Of a DNA stretch of 15,243 bases, positions 1 to 7,277 are shown one piece after another. The translations under genes were made by a program, and so were the position numbers. How positions within the stretch are numbered: the first letter of the stretch is position 1; every line of letters begins with the position of its first letter. Under the pieces are notes generated by a model. The model made no database searches and was not told the origin of the DNA. It saw only the letters and a program-made list of their open reading frames with translations. This DNA is from Verrucomicrobia bacterium UBA3214 (lineage in GTDB: Bacteria > Verrucomicrobiota > Kiritimatiellia > RFP12 > UBA1067). Where the stretch lies: NCBI GenBank assembly GCA_002363575.1, contig DEWI01000022.1, positions 1 to 15,243 on the forward strand, written 5' to 3'.

Positions 1-1100
1 TGGTATTTCATCGCGCAATTCTTCATGCAGGCCGAGCATGTATTGCCGCAATGGAAGCCCATGTAGAGATCGCTCTTGGCGGCGCCGCGCAGATCCAGCC
101 CTGCGGGCAGGATGTCGTCCGGCACGGAATTGTTGATATCGAGAAGCGTGGCGGGCTTCTCCGTCGCGCACTCCATCATGTATTCGGAGACGGCGCCGTA
201 CATATCGACTTCGCACGCCACGGGAATGCCGCGGCCGGTGAGACGGCTGTTCACATAGCACGGCACGAAGCGGAACGTCGTCTGGAACGCCGGCCAGCAC
301 TTGTCGGCGAAGACGGCGTACTTGGCGGCGCCGCGGTTGTTCTCGTACCAATCGACGAGGGCAAGCTCGAATTGCGCGAGCTGCGCGAGCAGATCGGGGT
401 ACGGGCAGCCTTCGCCAAGCTCGCGGGCCATGTCGGCGGCGATCGCGGCGATTTCGTCTTTGCGCGCGGCCATCTTGCGGTAGTGCTCGAAGAGGTCCAG
501 CTCGGAATTCTCCTGAACATTGACGCCGAGATCGAACAACGGCTGGATCGGCGCGTTGCACGCCAGGAAATCGTATGGGCGCGGGCCGAACCCGAAAACC
601 TTCAAAGAACGGACGCCGAGCACGACACGCGCGATGTTCTTGAAATCGCGGATTTCGCGCACGGCCTCGCGCGGCGTGACGTTCGGCTGCGCCGGGATGC
701 AGACCTTCAGGCGGCGCAGACCGGCGTTGTACGAGAAATTCAGCACGCCGCAAAGCGCGTCGCCGCGATCTGCCGCCAGCACTTCCCTGTTTTCTTCGCG
801 CGCCGCCAGGAGCATCGCGGGGCCGCCGAACTCCTGCACGAAATACGTCGTCGGGCCTTCGGGGCCGAAATTGCCGAGAAACACGCAGCAGGCGTTCACG
901 CCTTCCTTGCGCGCCCACTCCAGCGCCGCCAGCGCGTCGGCTTCGTTCTCGATCGTGACGGGGCAATCGACTACGCCATCGACGCCCTCTTCCTTGAGAG
1001 CGTCCATGACGGCGGCCAGACGTTTGCGCGTGAGCGCCGCCGGGAAGCAATCGCGGCTCACGCCGACGATGCCGAGCTTGACAATTGGCTGGTTTTGCAT
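1..1100 (-). CDS. L-fucose/L-arabinose isomerase-like protein (partial, 3' end cut by the window)
   Basis: The open frame starts at ATG 1100 and runs off the left edge after 366 codons, so the C-terminus is missing. The start is fixed by AAAGGAGG six bases upstream. The sequence resembles the fucose isomerase family, which interconverts aldoses and ketoses with a divalent metal. Visible signatures are an early nucleotide-fold-like LGIVGVSRD stretch, GFGPRPYDF in the middle, and CEVDMYGA (Glu297) followed by LLDIN (Asp321). The 24-residue gap between Glu297 and Asp321 equals that recalled for the E. coli FucI metal ligands Glu337 and Asp361. FHCGNTC (His350) lies near the cut end, with a Cys cluster at 351, 355, 358 and 362. 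It is the last visible gene of the TPR-vWA-queC cluster, 76 nt after queC. Substrate is unknown: this is a divergent branch of the family and no fucose pathway genes are in the window. Family assignment is fairly sure, sugar specificity is not. Confidence 0.82.
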   Translation of the reverse strand, partial: MQNQPIVKLGIVGVSRDCFPAALTRKRLAAVMDALKEEGVDGVVDCPVTIENEADALAALEWARKEGVNACCVFLGNFGPEGPTTYFVQEFGGPAMLLAAREENREVLAADRGDALCGVLNFSYNAGLRRLKVCIPAQPNVTPREAVREIRDFKNIARVVLGVRSLKVFGFGPRPYDFLACNAPIQPLFDLGVNVQENSELDLFEHYRKMAARKDEIAAIAADMARELGEGCPYPDLLAQLAQFELALVDWYENNRGAAKYAVFADKCWPAFQTTFRFVPCYVNSRLTGRGIPVACEVDMYGAVSEYMMECATEKPATLLDINNSVPDDILPAGLDLRGAAKSDLYMGFHCGNTCSACMKNCAMKY

Positions 1101-1106
1101 TCTCGT

Positions 1107-1114
1107 CCTCCTTT
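1107..1114 (-). promoter_or_regulatory. Strong Shine-Dalgarno for the isomerase-like gene
   Basis: AAAGGAGG lies six bases upstream of ATG 1100 on the minus strand. It decides the start and contrasts with the apparently leaderless starts of icd and the TPR gene. Confidence 0.85.
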
Positions 1115-1176
1115 GACGTTCAAGGCTTGCCGTTCCCCGCGCGGCGCGTTTCGCGCCGGCGCGAAGTTTCCAAGGG

Positions 1177-1842
1177 TCAATGGGTTTGCGCCCGCCTGGT
1201 CTTCAAGTATGCGTCCTGGCCGGCGTTGCGGAGTTTGCACGCCGGGCACTCGCCGCAGCCGCGCCCGGGAATGCCGTTGTAGCATGTGAGCGTCTGGCGG
1301 TCGATTATGTCGTAGATGCCGAGGCGGTCGGCAAGCGCCCATTCCTCCGCCTTGCCCATGTGCATGAAAGGCGCGACGATTTCAAACGGCCAATCCATCG
1401 CCAGGCGCATCGCGCGCTGCTGCGCGACGACGAACTCCTCCCGGCAGTCGGGATAGCCCGAATAGTCGGCTTCGCCGACGCCAGTATAGAGCTTTTTCGC
1501 GCCGAGGGATTTCGCCCATACGCCTGCCGCGAGCAGGAAAAACGCATTGCGCCCTTCCACGAACGTCGTCGGCGCCGTCGCCCCCGCGGGCTTCTCGATG
1601 GGCAGCGAGGGATCGAAGAGCGCGTTCACCGTAAGCTCGCGGTAGAAATCGAGCGAAACGATCTTGTGCGCGGCCACGCCGAAATGCTTCGCCAGCGCGC
1701 ACGCATACTGCGTCTCGAGGCGATGGCGCTGGCCGTACTCGAATGTAATGGCGGCGACATTGCCGGCGCCGTGCTCCTTGCACGCGATCGCCAGGCACGT
1801 CGCGCTATCCTGTCCGCCGCTCAATACGACCACCGCCTCCAT
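1177..1842 (-). CDS. queC: 7-cyano-7-deazaguanine synthase QueC
   Basis: QueC makes preQ0 from 7-carboxy-7-deazaguanine, ammonia and ATP in queuosine (tRNA wobble) biosynthesis, in the cytoplasm. The 221-residue product has the expected family length. It shows the PP-loop SGGQDS at residues 8-13, FEYGQRH at 34-40, EGRNAFF near 96-102, DYSGYPDCR at 127-135, and four zinc-ligand cysteines at 187, 196, 199 and 202 in the CYNG...GRGCGECPAC region. A longer in-frame extension toward 2766 exists but overlaps the vWA gene. The start at ATG 1842 is chosen because GAGGAGG lies seven bases upstream and the protein begins directly with the PP-loop strand (MEAVVVLSGG). It lies 53 nt after the vWA gene and 76 nt before the isomerase-like gene. 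No other queuosine genes (queD, queE, queF, tgt) are in the window. Confidence 0.97.
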   Translation of the reverse strand: MEAVVVLSGGQDSATCLAIACKEHGAGNVAAITFEYGQRHRLETQYACALAKHFGVAAHKIVSLDFYRELTVNALFDPSLPIEKPAGATAPTTFVEGRNAFFLLAAGVWAKSLGAKKLYTGVGEADYSGYPDCREEFVVAQQRAMRLAMDWPFEIVAPFMHMGKAEEWALADRLGIYDIIDRQTLTCYNGIPGRGCGECPACKLRNAGQDAYLKTRRAQTH

Positions 1843-1849
1843 CCAAAAG

Positions 1850-1856
1850 CCTCCTC
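1850..1856 (-). promoter_or_regulatory. Shine-Dalgarno for queC
   Basis: GAGGAGG lies seven bases before ATG 1842 on the minus strand. It supports this start over the long upstream in-frame extension inside the vWA gene. Confidence 0.8.
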
Positions 1857-1895
1857 GCAGTTTCCGGTTCCCCCGCGCTTCGCCTCCGCGCGCGC

Positions 1896-3599
1896 TCAAT
1901 ACAGGGAATACGTCTCCTTCTCGCGCGTCCACTCGTCCGGGATCGTGCCGTCGAACATCTGCCTGCCGGCGAGGCGGATCGTGAAAAAGCCTTCGTAGGG
2001 CGCGGCGCCGTTCAGACCCTTCACGGAAAACGCAACTTCCTTCGTGCCGGCGGGCGCGCGCCCTGTGAGCGTGACGCTCTCGCCGCGGTACAGATTGCGA
2101 AGCCGCCGCGGATAGATTTCCGCCTTGGAATCCGCCGTGAACACGACGCGGAGATCGCTCAGCACCGGATCGCGGAAGCGCTCCGCCAGCTTCTCGAGGC
2201 CGCTGCCCGCGCGATAGCGCTCGCCGTCGTAGATGAGGCTTTCGCCGCGGTTGCCGTGCGTGAGCGCGTCGAGAAGCTCGCGGTTCGCCGTGCCCTTCAC
2301 ACCATACATATAGATCGAGACGAGGCCGTCGTTGAGCGCCGTGAAGCGGGAAATTATCTGCGCCGTCTCGCTGACGCCGGAATTCGCGTCGCCGTCGGTG
2401 ACGACGACTGCGATGAGCGGGCGCGATGGATCGCGCGGAAGCGTAAGCACGGAGCGGATGGTCGCGAACACGTCGGTGCGGCCGTGCGCGGCGAGGCGGT
2501 TCAGCCATTTGTCGGCGCGCTCGAAGCTCTCCGCGCCACACTCCTGCCAGGAACTGAAAGCGTAGGAAAACCTGTCGCGGAACGCCACGAGATTGAAGCG
2601 GTCTCCGGTGTTCGTGCAAGAGCGCAGAATGCCGCGCGCGGCTTCGCGGCAGCTCGAAAGACGGTCGCGCCCGATCGAGCCGGACGCATCCATCAGCACC
2701 ACGAGATCCTTCGGTATCGTGGAAAGCCCTTCGCCCGGGGAAATCGTCACGCGGAAATACACCCAATCGCCGGCGGCCGCGCTCTGCGCGCCGACTTCGA
2801 CGAAGTTTTCCAGCTCCGACGCATTGCGCACGTCGAGAAGCTCGCGGACGGCCGCCTTTTCCGCCTCGACAATGCGCTCATCGACTTTCGCCATGACCTC
2901 GCGCTCGGGCTTGAATTCCGCCGCGGCCTGCGCGCCTGCCGCCTCGGCGGCTTCGTCGGCGGCGGCGAGCGCCTGCGCCGCATCCAGCTTCGCGGCGTCG
3001 GCAGTGGCGTCCAGCGCGAGCGCCGGCGTCTCCGGCAGCGCGAACACCGGGCGCAACTCTTCGACGCGCCCGTCTGTCGCGGCCGGGCCGTCGGCTGGCG
3101 CAGGAGCTTCCGGAGGCTTGTCTTCCGCCATGCGCTCTTTCGCGAGATTGGCCAGCGCGGCCGCCGCCATCGTCACCGGCGCGACGCTCGTAGCCGTCAC
3201 GTCGGCGCCGGCTTGCACGCTGAAACGCTCGGAGAGCGGCGGCTCCTCCTCCGCAGCGGGTATCGGGATTTCGAGACCGGCCTCGGCGAATTCAGGGCGC
3301 GCCACGGACGCGGCCGCGTCGTTCGGCTCGAAACCTTCCACGGCCGGCAGAGGCGCGCCCGCCTCCGGCTGCGGCGCATCCTTGAGCGCTTCGACGTCGT
3401 GCAAGACGTCGATCTGTATGGATTCCGGCGTCGGCGGCGCATCGCGCATCGTCATCGGGCCGCGCGTGCGCATGCGCTGGCTGGCCGGCGGCGCCACCTG
3501 CGCCATGATCTGCGGGCGCATGTAGTACATTATGCCGACGTGCGCAAGAAGCGAAAGCACGAGCGCCGCGATTGCTATATCCTGTCCATGGTCCGACAT
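1896..3599 (-). CDS. Membrane-anchored von Willebrand factor A domain protein
   Basis: A 567-residue protein starting at ATG 3599. Residues 8-26 form one hydrophobic helix (IAIAALVLSLLAHVGIMYY), followed by a long Ala/Glu/Pro-rich linker to about residue 290, a layout like TonB-type or scaffold proteins that cross the periplasm. The vWA domain spans about 297-460 and keeps a complete MIDAS metal site: DASGS (Asp304, Ser306, Ser308), Thr375 in GRTD, and Asp402 in TDGD. A beta-rich C-terminal part of about 100 residues follows. vWA domains with an intact MIDAS bind protein ligands through a divalent cation. The gene starts 46 nt after the TPR gene and may work with it as an envelope complex (inference). 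An in-frame extension to 3764 exists but overlaps the TPR gene by over 100 bases, so it was rejected. No convincing Shine-Dalgarno precedes the start, and the partner is unknown. Confidence 0.88.
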   Translation of the reverse strand: MSDHGQDIAIAALVLSLLAHVGIMYYMRPQIMAQVAPPASQRMRTRGPMTMRDAPPTPESIQIDVLHDVEALKDAPQPEAGAPLPAVEGFEPNDAAASVARPEFAEAGLEIPIPAAEEEPPLSERFSVQAGADVTATSVAPVTMAAAALANLAKERMAEDKPPEAPAPADGPAATDGRVEELRPVFALPETPALALDATADAAKLDAAQALAAADEAAEAAGAQAAAEFKPEREVMAKVDERIVEAEKAAVRELLDVRNASELENFVEVGAQSAAAGDWVYFRVTISPGEGLSTIPKDLVVLMDASGSIGRDRLSSCREAARGILRSCTNTGDRFNLVAFRDRFSYAFSSWQECGAESFERADKWLNRLAAHGRTDVFATIRSVLTLPRDPSRPLIAVVVTDGDANSGVSETAQIISRFTALNDGLVSIYMYGVKGTANRELLDALTHGNRGESLIYDGERYRAGSGLEKLAERFRDPVLSDLRVVFTADSKAEIYPRRLRNLYRGESVTLTGRAPAGTKEVAFSVKGLNGAAPYEGFFTIRLAGRQMFDGTIPDEWTREKETYSLY

Positions 3600-3645
3600 G
3601 CTGAAATCCCGAATGTGGAGTCCGCCGGCATCCCCGCCGGGCGCG

Positions 3646-5640
3646 TCACGGCGCGCGCAGCGCCTCCAATATCCTGTTGGCCTCGCCAACGGCGCCGCCA
3701 TCCTCAAAAAGCGTCGCCACCACCGTGGCGTAGCCGGCGGCCCCTTCCTTGTCGCCGCGCGCAAGCGCGTTTTTCGCCAGCCACAAATACGCCTGCGCGC
3801 GCCGCGCGCCGTCGTTGGCGTTCAAGGCGACGGCCTCGCGGAGCGCGGCTTCCGCACGCGCATTGTCGCCATGGCGCGATTCGAGAATGCCGAGCGCGAG
3901 CATCGCCTCCGGCGCGTCGCTGGTGCGCGTCTTGTCGCCGTCGAAAGCTTCGCGATATGCGGCGAGCGCGGCGGTATAGCGCCCTGCGCGCTCCTCCGCC
4001 TGCGCCAGCAGGATGTAGCCGGCCTGGCGCCATTGCGCGGAATCCGCGCGCTCCACGATTGCGCGCGCGCATGTCGCCGCCGCATCGATGAATTCCGGCT
4101 TGTCGCCGGCGGCAAGCAGCATGAGGCCGGTTTGGCGGATTTTCGAGACGCCCATCCTCTTGGCGGCGCCATCGGCGACGAGCGCGGCGTATTCGGCGGC
4201 GGCCTTTTCCGTGCGGTCTTCTTTCCAGTCCCAATCTGCCAGCACGAGGCGCGCTTCGCGGCGCTGATCGATCGCCAGCTCTCCTTCCAGAGCCTTTTCG
4301 AGATACTTGGCGCCTTCCTCCTCGTGATCGAGCATGAATGCCGCCATGCCCCTCCAGTACCACGCCTCGGCGCGATGCCCCTTCGACGGCTTGCGGCTTT
4401 CGAGAAGCTCGGCGAGCGCCAGCTCCGCCGCCGCCCACCGCGACGCGCGGATATCGACAAGCGCGCGCCGGAAAAGCGCCGTCGCCGCCTCTTCGGAATC
4501 CGGGAAGTCCCGCGCGAGCTTCTCGTACTCGGCCATAGCTTCATCGTCGAGCGAAGCTTTTTCCAGCGCCCACGCTAGCCGCAGGCGGTCGCCGGGCGTG
4601 CCGGAAAGCGCGACGCCGCGCCGCGCCGCCTCCACGATCTTCGCGCTGTCCTCGCCTTTCCCGGCCGCGGCGAAATCGAGCCTCGCTTTCGTGAGTTCCG
4701 CGGCTTTGCGGTATCTGCCCTCCGGGAACTCCTCGACATACGCGCCAAGCGCGGCGCGCGCCGCCGCGTGATCCCCGGAAGAATATGCGCACATCGCGCG
4801 CAGATACGCCGCGTCTTCGCCGCCCGCGCCTTCGCAAAGCGTGGCGGCGTCGCCGTACGCGCCGCGCATGTAGTCGCTCCACGCCGCCATCGTGCGCGCC
4901 GGCCCCATGCGCTCGTCCTGCGGGTAGCGCTTCATGTAGCGCCGGAAAAGCGACGAAGCGAGATCGTAGCGCTTTTCCGAATAGCAGCGCAGCGCGGCGA
5001 TGTAGTGCGCCTCGCGCGCCAGCACGGGATCGCTGGTGTAGATTATGTCGTTCAGATCGCGTATCGCCTGCTGCCGGACTTCCGGGTCGGAGGAGGCGCC
5101 GGCTATGGATGCGCGCTGGAACTTCGCATACGGCGCATACCGCCCTTTCGGATCGAGCTGCACGCAACGCTCGAGAAGCGCGGCGTCCTTCGTCATCGTC
5201 CCGAGATGGTAGAGCGCGATCGCCCGGATGTTCGTGGCGACATTTTCGGAATCGAGCAGCCGCAGCTCGTGGCGCCTCTCGTCGCCCTGCGAAGACAGCG
5301 CCTTCATCAGGCGCGCGCGCGGCGCGCGCCGCGACAGCGGATGGCTCTCGAGAAGCTTCGCATATTCCTCGCGCGCCTTCGCAGTCTCGCCAAGCGAGCG
5401 GTCGCACTCCGCAAGACGGTACAGCAGCTCGTCGGCGGCGATGCCTTCGGCCGTCCGCAGGCTCTCGTATTCACGGCGCGCCCTCGCGTATTCCCCGCGA
5501 TCGAACAGCCTGTCCGCCATGGCCATGCGATCGCCGGGCGTAACCGCGTCGGGAACGCCGCCGGCCGCTCGCACCGCCGGCGTCACCGCCGCCGCGAGCG
5601 CCGCGATCAGGCATGCACGGGCTAATCTTCGCTTTGACAT
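3646..5640 (-). CDS. Secreted TPR-repeat protein
   Basis: A 664-residue protein from ATG 5640. The N-terminus has a signal peptide: a basic start (MSKRRLARA), a hydrophobic core (LIAALAAAV) and a probable cleavage after AVRA near residue 26. The rest is almost entirely helical with TPR-like units, for example FDRGEYARARREYESL, LGETAKAREEYAKLLESHP, KRYDLASSLFRRYMKRYP, DDEAMAEYEKLARDFPDSEEA, and further degenerate copies to the C-terminus, much like periplasmic BamD/YbgF-type TPR proteins. TPR solenoids act as protein-binding scaffolds. It is the first gene of the minus-strand cluster, with an extended -10 directly upstream. The frame also allows GTG at 5646, only two bases from the -10, so ATG 5640 is preferred. 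A scaffold role with the vWA protein is inferred from position only. Confidence 0.87.
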   Translation of the reverse strand: MSKRRLARACLIAALAAAVTPAVRAAGGVPDAVTPGDRMAMADRLFDRGEYARARREYESLRTAEGIAADELLYRLAECDRSLGETAKAREEYAKLLESHPLSRRAPRARLMKALSSQGDERRHELRLLDSENVATNIRAIALYHLGTMTKDAALLERCVQLDPKGRYAPYAKFQRASIAGASSDPEVRQQAIRDLNDIIYTSDPVLAREAHYIAALRCYSEKRYDLASSLFRRYMKRYPQDERMGPARTMAAWSDYMRGAYGDAATLCEGAGGEDAAYLRAMCAYSSGDHAAARAALGAYVEEFPEGRYRKAAELTKARLDFAAAGKGEDSAKIVEAARRGVALSGTPGDRLRLAWALEKASLDDEAMAEYEKLARDFPDSEEAATALFRRALVDIRASRWAAAELALAELLESRKPSKGHRAEAWYWRGMAAFMLDHEEEGAKYLEKALEGELAIDQRREARLVLADWDWKEDRTEKAAAEYAALVADGAAKRMGVSKIRQTGLMLLAAGDKPEFIDAAATCARAIVERADSAQWRQAGYILLAQAEERAGRYTAALAAYREAFDGDKTRTSDAPEAMLALGILESRHGDNARAEAALREAVALNANDGARRAQAYLWLAKNALARGDKEGAAGYATVVATLFEDGGAVGEANRILEALRAP

Positions 5641-5648
5641 CGCCACGT

Positions 5649-5657
5649 ATTATACCA
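5649..5657 (-). promoter_or_regulatory. Extended -10 promoter of the TPR-vWA-queC cluster
   Basis: TGGTATAAT on the minus strand, within TATGGTATAATAC. Only eight bases separate it from ATG 5640, so the predicted transcription start is at or within about two bases of the start codon. No -35 hexamer is visible at normal spacing. The 5' leader would be absent or nearly so. Confidence 0.75.
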
Positions 5658-5717
5658 TATTTCGCCGCGCCGTGGCGCCGCGGCGCGTGCGCGCGGAAAA
5701 AACCGGAGCCGGGGGCA

Positions 5718-5747
5718 TTGACTTGCAGACGGGAGATATAGTATAAT
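5718..5747 (+). promoter_or_regulatory. Promoter of the tRNA-Pro gene
   Basis: TTGACT (5718-5723), an 18-bp spacer and TATAAT (5742-5747) form a near-consensus housekeeping promoter. The expected start near 5754 gives a leader of about 30 nt before the mature tRNA. It faces away from the TPR promoter about 60 bp to the left. Confidence 0.85.
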
Positions 5748-5784
5748 ATGCGCCGTTTCGCCGCCAAGGCAGGACGAAATCGTT

Positions 5785-5861
5785 CGGAGCGTAGCGCAGT
5801 CTGGTAGCGCGTTTGCTTCGGGAGCAAAAGGTCGAGGGTTCAAATCCCTCCGCTCCGACCA
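5785..5861 (+). tRNA. tRNA-Pro (anticodon CGG)
   Basis: A full cloverleaf of 77 nt with encoded CCA. Acceptor CGGAGCG (5785-5791) pairs with CGCTCCG (5851-5857). The D stem is GCGC/GCGC, the anticodon stem TTTGC/GCAAA with loop TTCGGGA gives anticodon CGG at 5819-5821, and the T arm is GAGGG, TTCAAAT, CCCTC. Discriminator A5858 is followed by CCA. It reads proline codon CCG. It has its own promoter and terminator. Confidence 0.97.
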
Positions 5862-5873
5862 TTCCCGAAATCA

Positions 5874-5901
5874 GCGGGCGGCGCGCCCGCCGTTTTTTTT
5901 T
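5874..5901 (+). terminator. Intrinsic terminator after tRNA-Pro
   Basis: GCGGGCG (5874-5880), loop GCG, CGCCCGC (5884-5890), then CG and nine T residues (5893-5901). The perfect GC stem with a T tract starts 12 nt after the tRNA CCA. Confidence 0.93.
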
Positions 5902-5958
5902 GCCTCCGTCCGGCGCGTTGCGCGAAGGAGGGCGCTTCGACACGGCAACGCCTCTTTA

Positions 5959-5967
5959 TGGTATAAT
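5959..5967 (+). promoter_or_regulatory. Extended -10 promoter of the Rpn-family gene
   Basis: TGGTATAAT, within TATGGTATAATAT (5957-5969), identical over 13 bases to the icd promoter. A weak -35-like TCGACA at 5937-5942 has a long 19-bp spacer. The expected start near 5974 gives a leader of about 50 nt, unlike icd. Confidence 0.75.
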
Positions 5968-6013
5968 ATCTATCGCGCGGTGCGAAGATTTCGCGTCCTT
6001 TGCGCCAGAAACG

Positions 6014-6019
6014 AGGTGG
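6014..6019 (+). promoter_or_regulatory. Shine-Dalgarno deciding the Rpn start
   Basis: AGGTGG lies five bases before ATG 6025. It supports this start over an in-frame GTG at 5980 that would add 15 residues. Confidence 0.65.
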
Positions 6020-6024
6020 AATAT

Positions 6025-7041
6025 ATGGCTAAATATCTTGATCCAAAGGCGGATGTCACGTTCAAGAAGATTTTTGGCGAGCACAAGAATCTCGTCATCA
6101 GTCTTCTAAACGCTCTTTTGCCTCTTGAGGAAGACAAGAAGATCGAGACGATAGAATACCTCCCTCCGGAGATGGTGCCGCGCACGCCATTCGAGAAAAA
6201 CACCTCTGTCGACGTCCGCTGCGTGGAGACGGGCGGGCGCATGTTCATCGTCGAAATGCAGATGGAGTGGACGGCGGCGTTCAAACAGCGCGTCCTCTTC
6301 AATTCCTCGAAGGCTTACGTGAGGCAACTCGTCGCTGGCGAAGAGTATGAGGCTCTGCAGCCCGTGTATTCGTTGAATCTCGTCAATGCGATTTTCGAGC
6401 CGGACATGGAGGAATACTACCACTACTACCGCATGGTGCATTATCTCCATTCCGACAAAGTGCTGGAAGGCCTGCATCTCGTGTTTGTAGAACTCCCGAA
6501 GTTCAAAGCGAAGAACCTCACCGAGAAGAAAATGCAGGTGTTGTGGCTTCGCTTCCTCACCGAAATAGGCGCCAATGGCGCCGACGAGGTTTCGCAAGAC
6601 CTGCTCGACAATCCCCAGACCGGCCAGGCGCTCGAGATCGTCAGGGAGTCCGCCTACAGCCCGGCGGAGCTGGATGCCTACGACCGGTTCTGGGATATTG
6701 TAAGCAGCAGACGGACGATCTTCGGCGATATTGAAAGGCGTCTCAACGCGGCGAATGCCAAACTAAGCGAGACGAATGCCAAACTAAGCGCGGCGAATGC
6801 CAAACTAAGCGCAACGAATGCCGAGCTGAATGCAGCGAATGCCGAGCGAGACGCGGCGAACGCCAAGCTAAGCGCGGCGACCGCCGAGCTAAGCGCGGCG
6901 ACCGCCGAGCGAGACGCGGCCGTTGCGAAGTTGCGCCAAGAGAAGAGCCAGATCGCCCGCAGCCTCAAGGCCATGAATTTGCCGGTCGGACAGATTGCCG
7001 CCGCGACGGGACTCTCTGCCGATGAAATCGGCAAACTGTAG
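6025..7041 (+). CDS. Rpn-family PD-(D/E)XK nuclease / putative transposase-like protein
   Basis: A 338-residue protein from ATG 6025. The opening MAKYLDPKADVTFKKIFGEH is characteristic of the Rpn (recombination-promoting nuclease) / PDDEXK_2 family. The nuclease core shows SVDVRC (Asp63) and VEMQ (Glu77, Gln79), the family form of the D...ExK site with Gln for Lys. Residues of about 80-235 complete the fold. A coiled coil of seven-residue units rich in NAKLSAA follows (about 243-298), encoded by eight 21-bp repeats. The C-terminus (ARSLKAMNLPVGQIAAATGL...) is a short helix-turn-helix-like tail common in the family. Studied E. coli Rpn proteins are DNA endonucleases that raise RecA-independent recombination; phage-defence roles are also reported for the family. 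It stands alone, with its own promoter, between a tRNA terminator and icd. No terminal repeats or partner transposase are visible, so independent mobility is not shown. Confidence 0.9.
   Translation: MAKYLDPKADVTFKKIFGEHKNLVISLLNALLPLEEDKKIETIEYLPPEMVPRTPFEKNTSVDVRCVETGGRMFIVEMQMEWTAAFKQRVLFNSSKAYVRQLVAGEEYEALQPVYSLNLVNAIFEPDMEEYYHYYRMVHYLHSDKVLEGLHLVFVELPKFKAKNLTEKKMQVLWLRFLTEIGANGADEVSQDLLDNPQTGQALEIVRESAYSPAELDAYDRFWDIVSSRRTIFGDIERRLNAANAKLSETNAKLSAANAKLSATNAELNAANAERDAANAKLSAATAELSAATAERDAAVAKLRQEKSQIARSLKAMNLPVGQIAAATGLSADEIGKL
6751..6918 (+). repeat. Eight tandem 21-bp repeats inside the Rpn-family gene
   Basis: Consensus GCGAATGCCAAACTAAGCGCG, eight units at 21-base steps from 6751. 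The first three are nearly identical and later ones diverge (GAGCGAGACGCG variants). Each unit encodes seven residues such as ANAKLSA, one heptad, so gain or loss of units keeps the frame and changes coiled-coil length. Confidence 0.95.
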
Positions 7042-7268
7042 ATCCATTGTTCCAGAGCAGCCGCTCCGGCGCGCAAGAAAAACGGCAATCAAAGGTTGGC
7101 GGAATAGTTTGCCGCGCGCATTCACCCATTGCGCGATAGACGGAGGGGAACGGCATCCCCCGGCAGAAGTATGTCTTCTTTCCCGTTTGCCCGCCATTGC
7201 CATGAAGATGCGGCACAATCCAAGCGCGAACCGCCATTGCTCCGCAAGCCGCCCCGCGGATGGAAATA

Positions 7269-7277
7269 TGGTATAAT
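7269..7277 (+). promoter_or_regulatory. Extended -10 promoter of icd, leaderless architecture
   Basis: TGGTATAAT, within TATGGTATAATAT (7267-7279). The -10 ends seven bases before ATG 7285, so transcription should begin at or one base before the start codon. There is no Shine-Dalgarno and no visible -35. Confidence 0.78.

Noticed and set aside
51..1289. Long plus-strand open frame of about 412 codons at the left end
   Set aside because: It is antisense to the isomerase-like gene, which has a Shine-Dalgarno and family motifs. The predicted peptide is Arg/Ala-rich with no recognisable domain, typical of GC-rich shadow frames.
1177..2766. 529-residue reading of queC with a long N-terminal extension
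   Set aside because: The extension lies inside the vWA gene in another frame and is low-complexity. GAGGAGG before ATG 1842 fixes the real start.
2256..4091. 611-codon plus-strand open frame opposite the vWA and TPR genes
   Set aside because: Arg/Ala/His-rich shadow with no domain. The opposite strand has a complete MIDAS site, signal peptide and TPR units.
5850..7068. tRNA-Pro 3' end as an attachment site flanking the Rpn gene
   Set aside because: Only CCGCTCCG (8 bases, 5850-5857) recurs at 7061-7068. There is no integrase, and eight GC-rich bases can match by chance.
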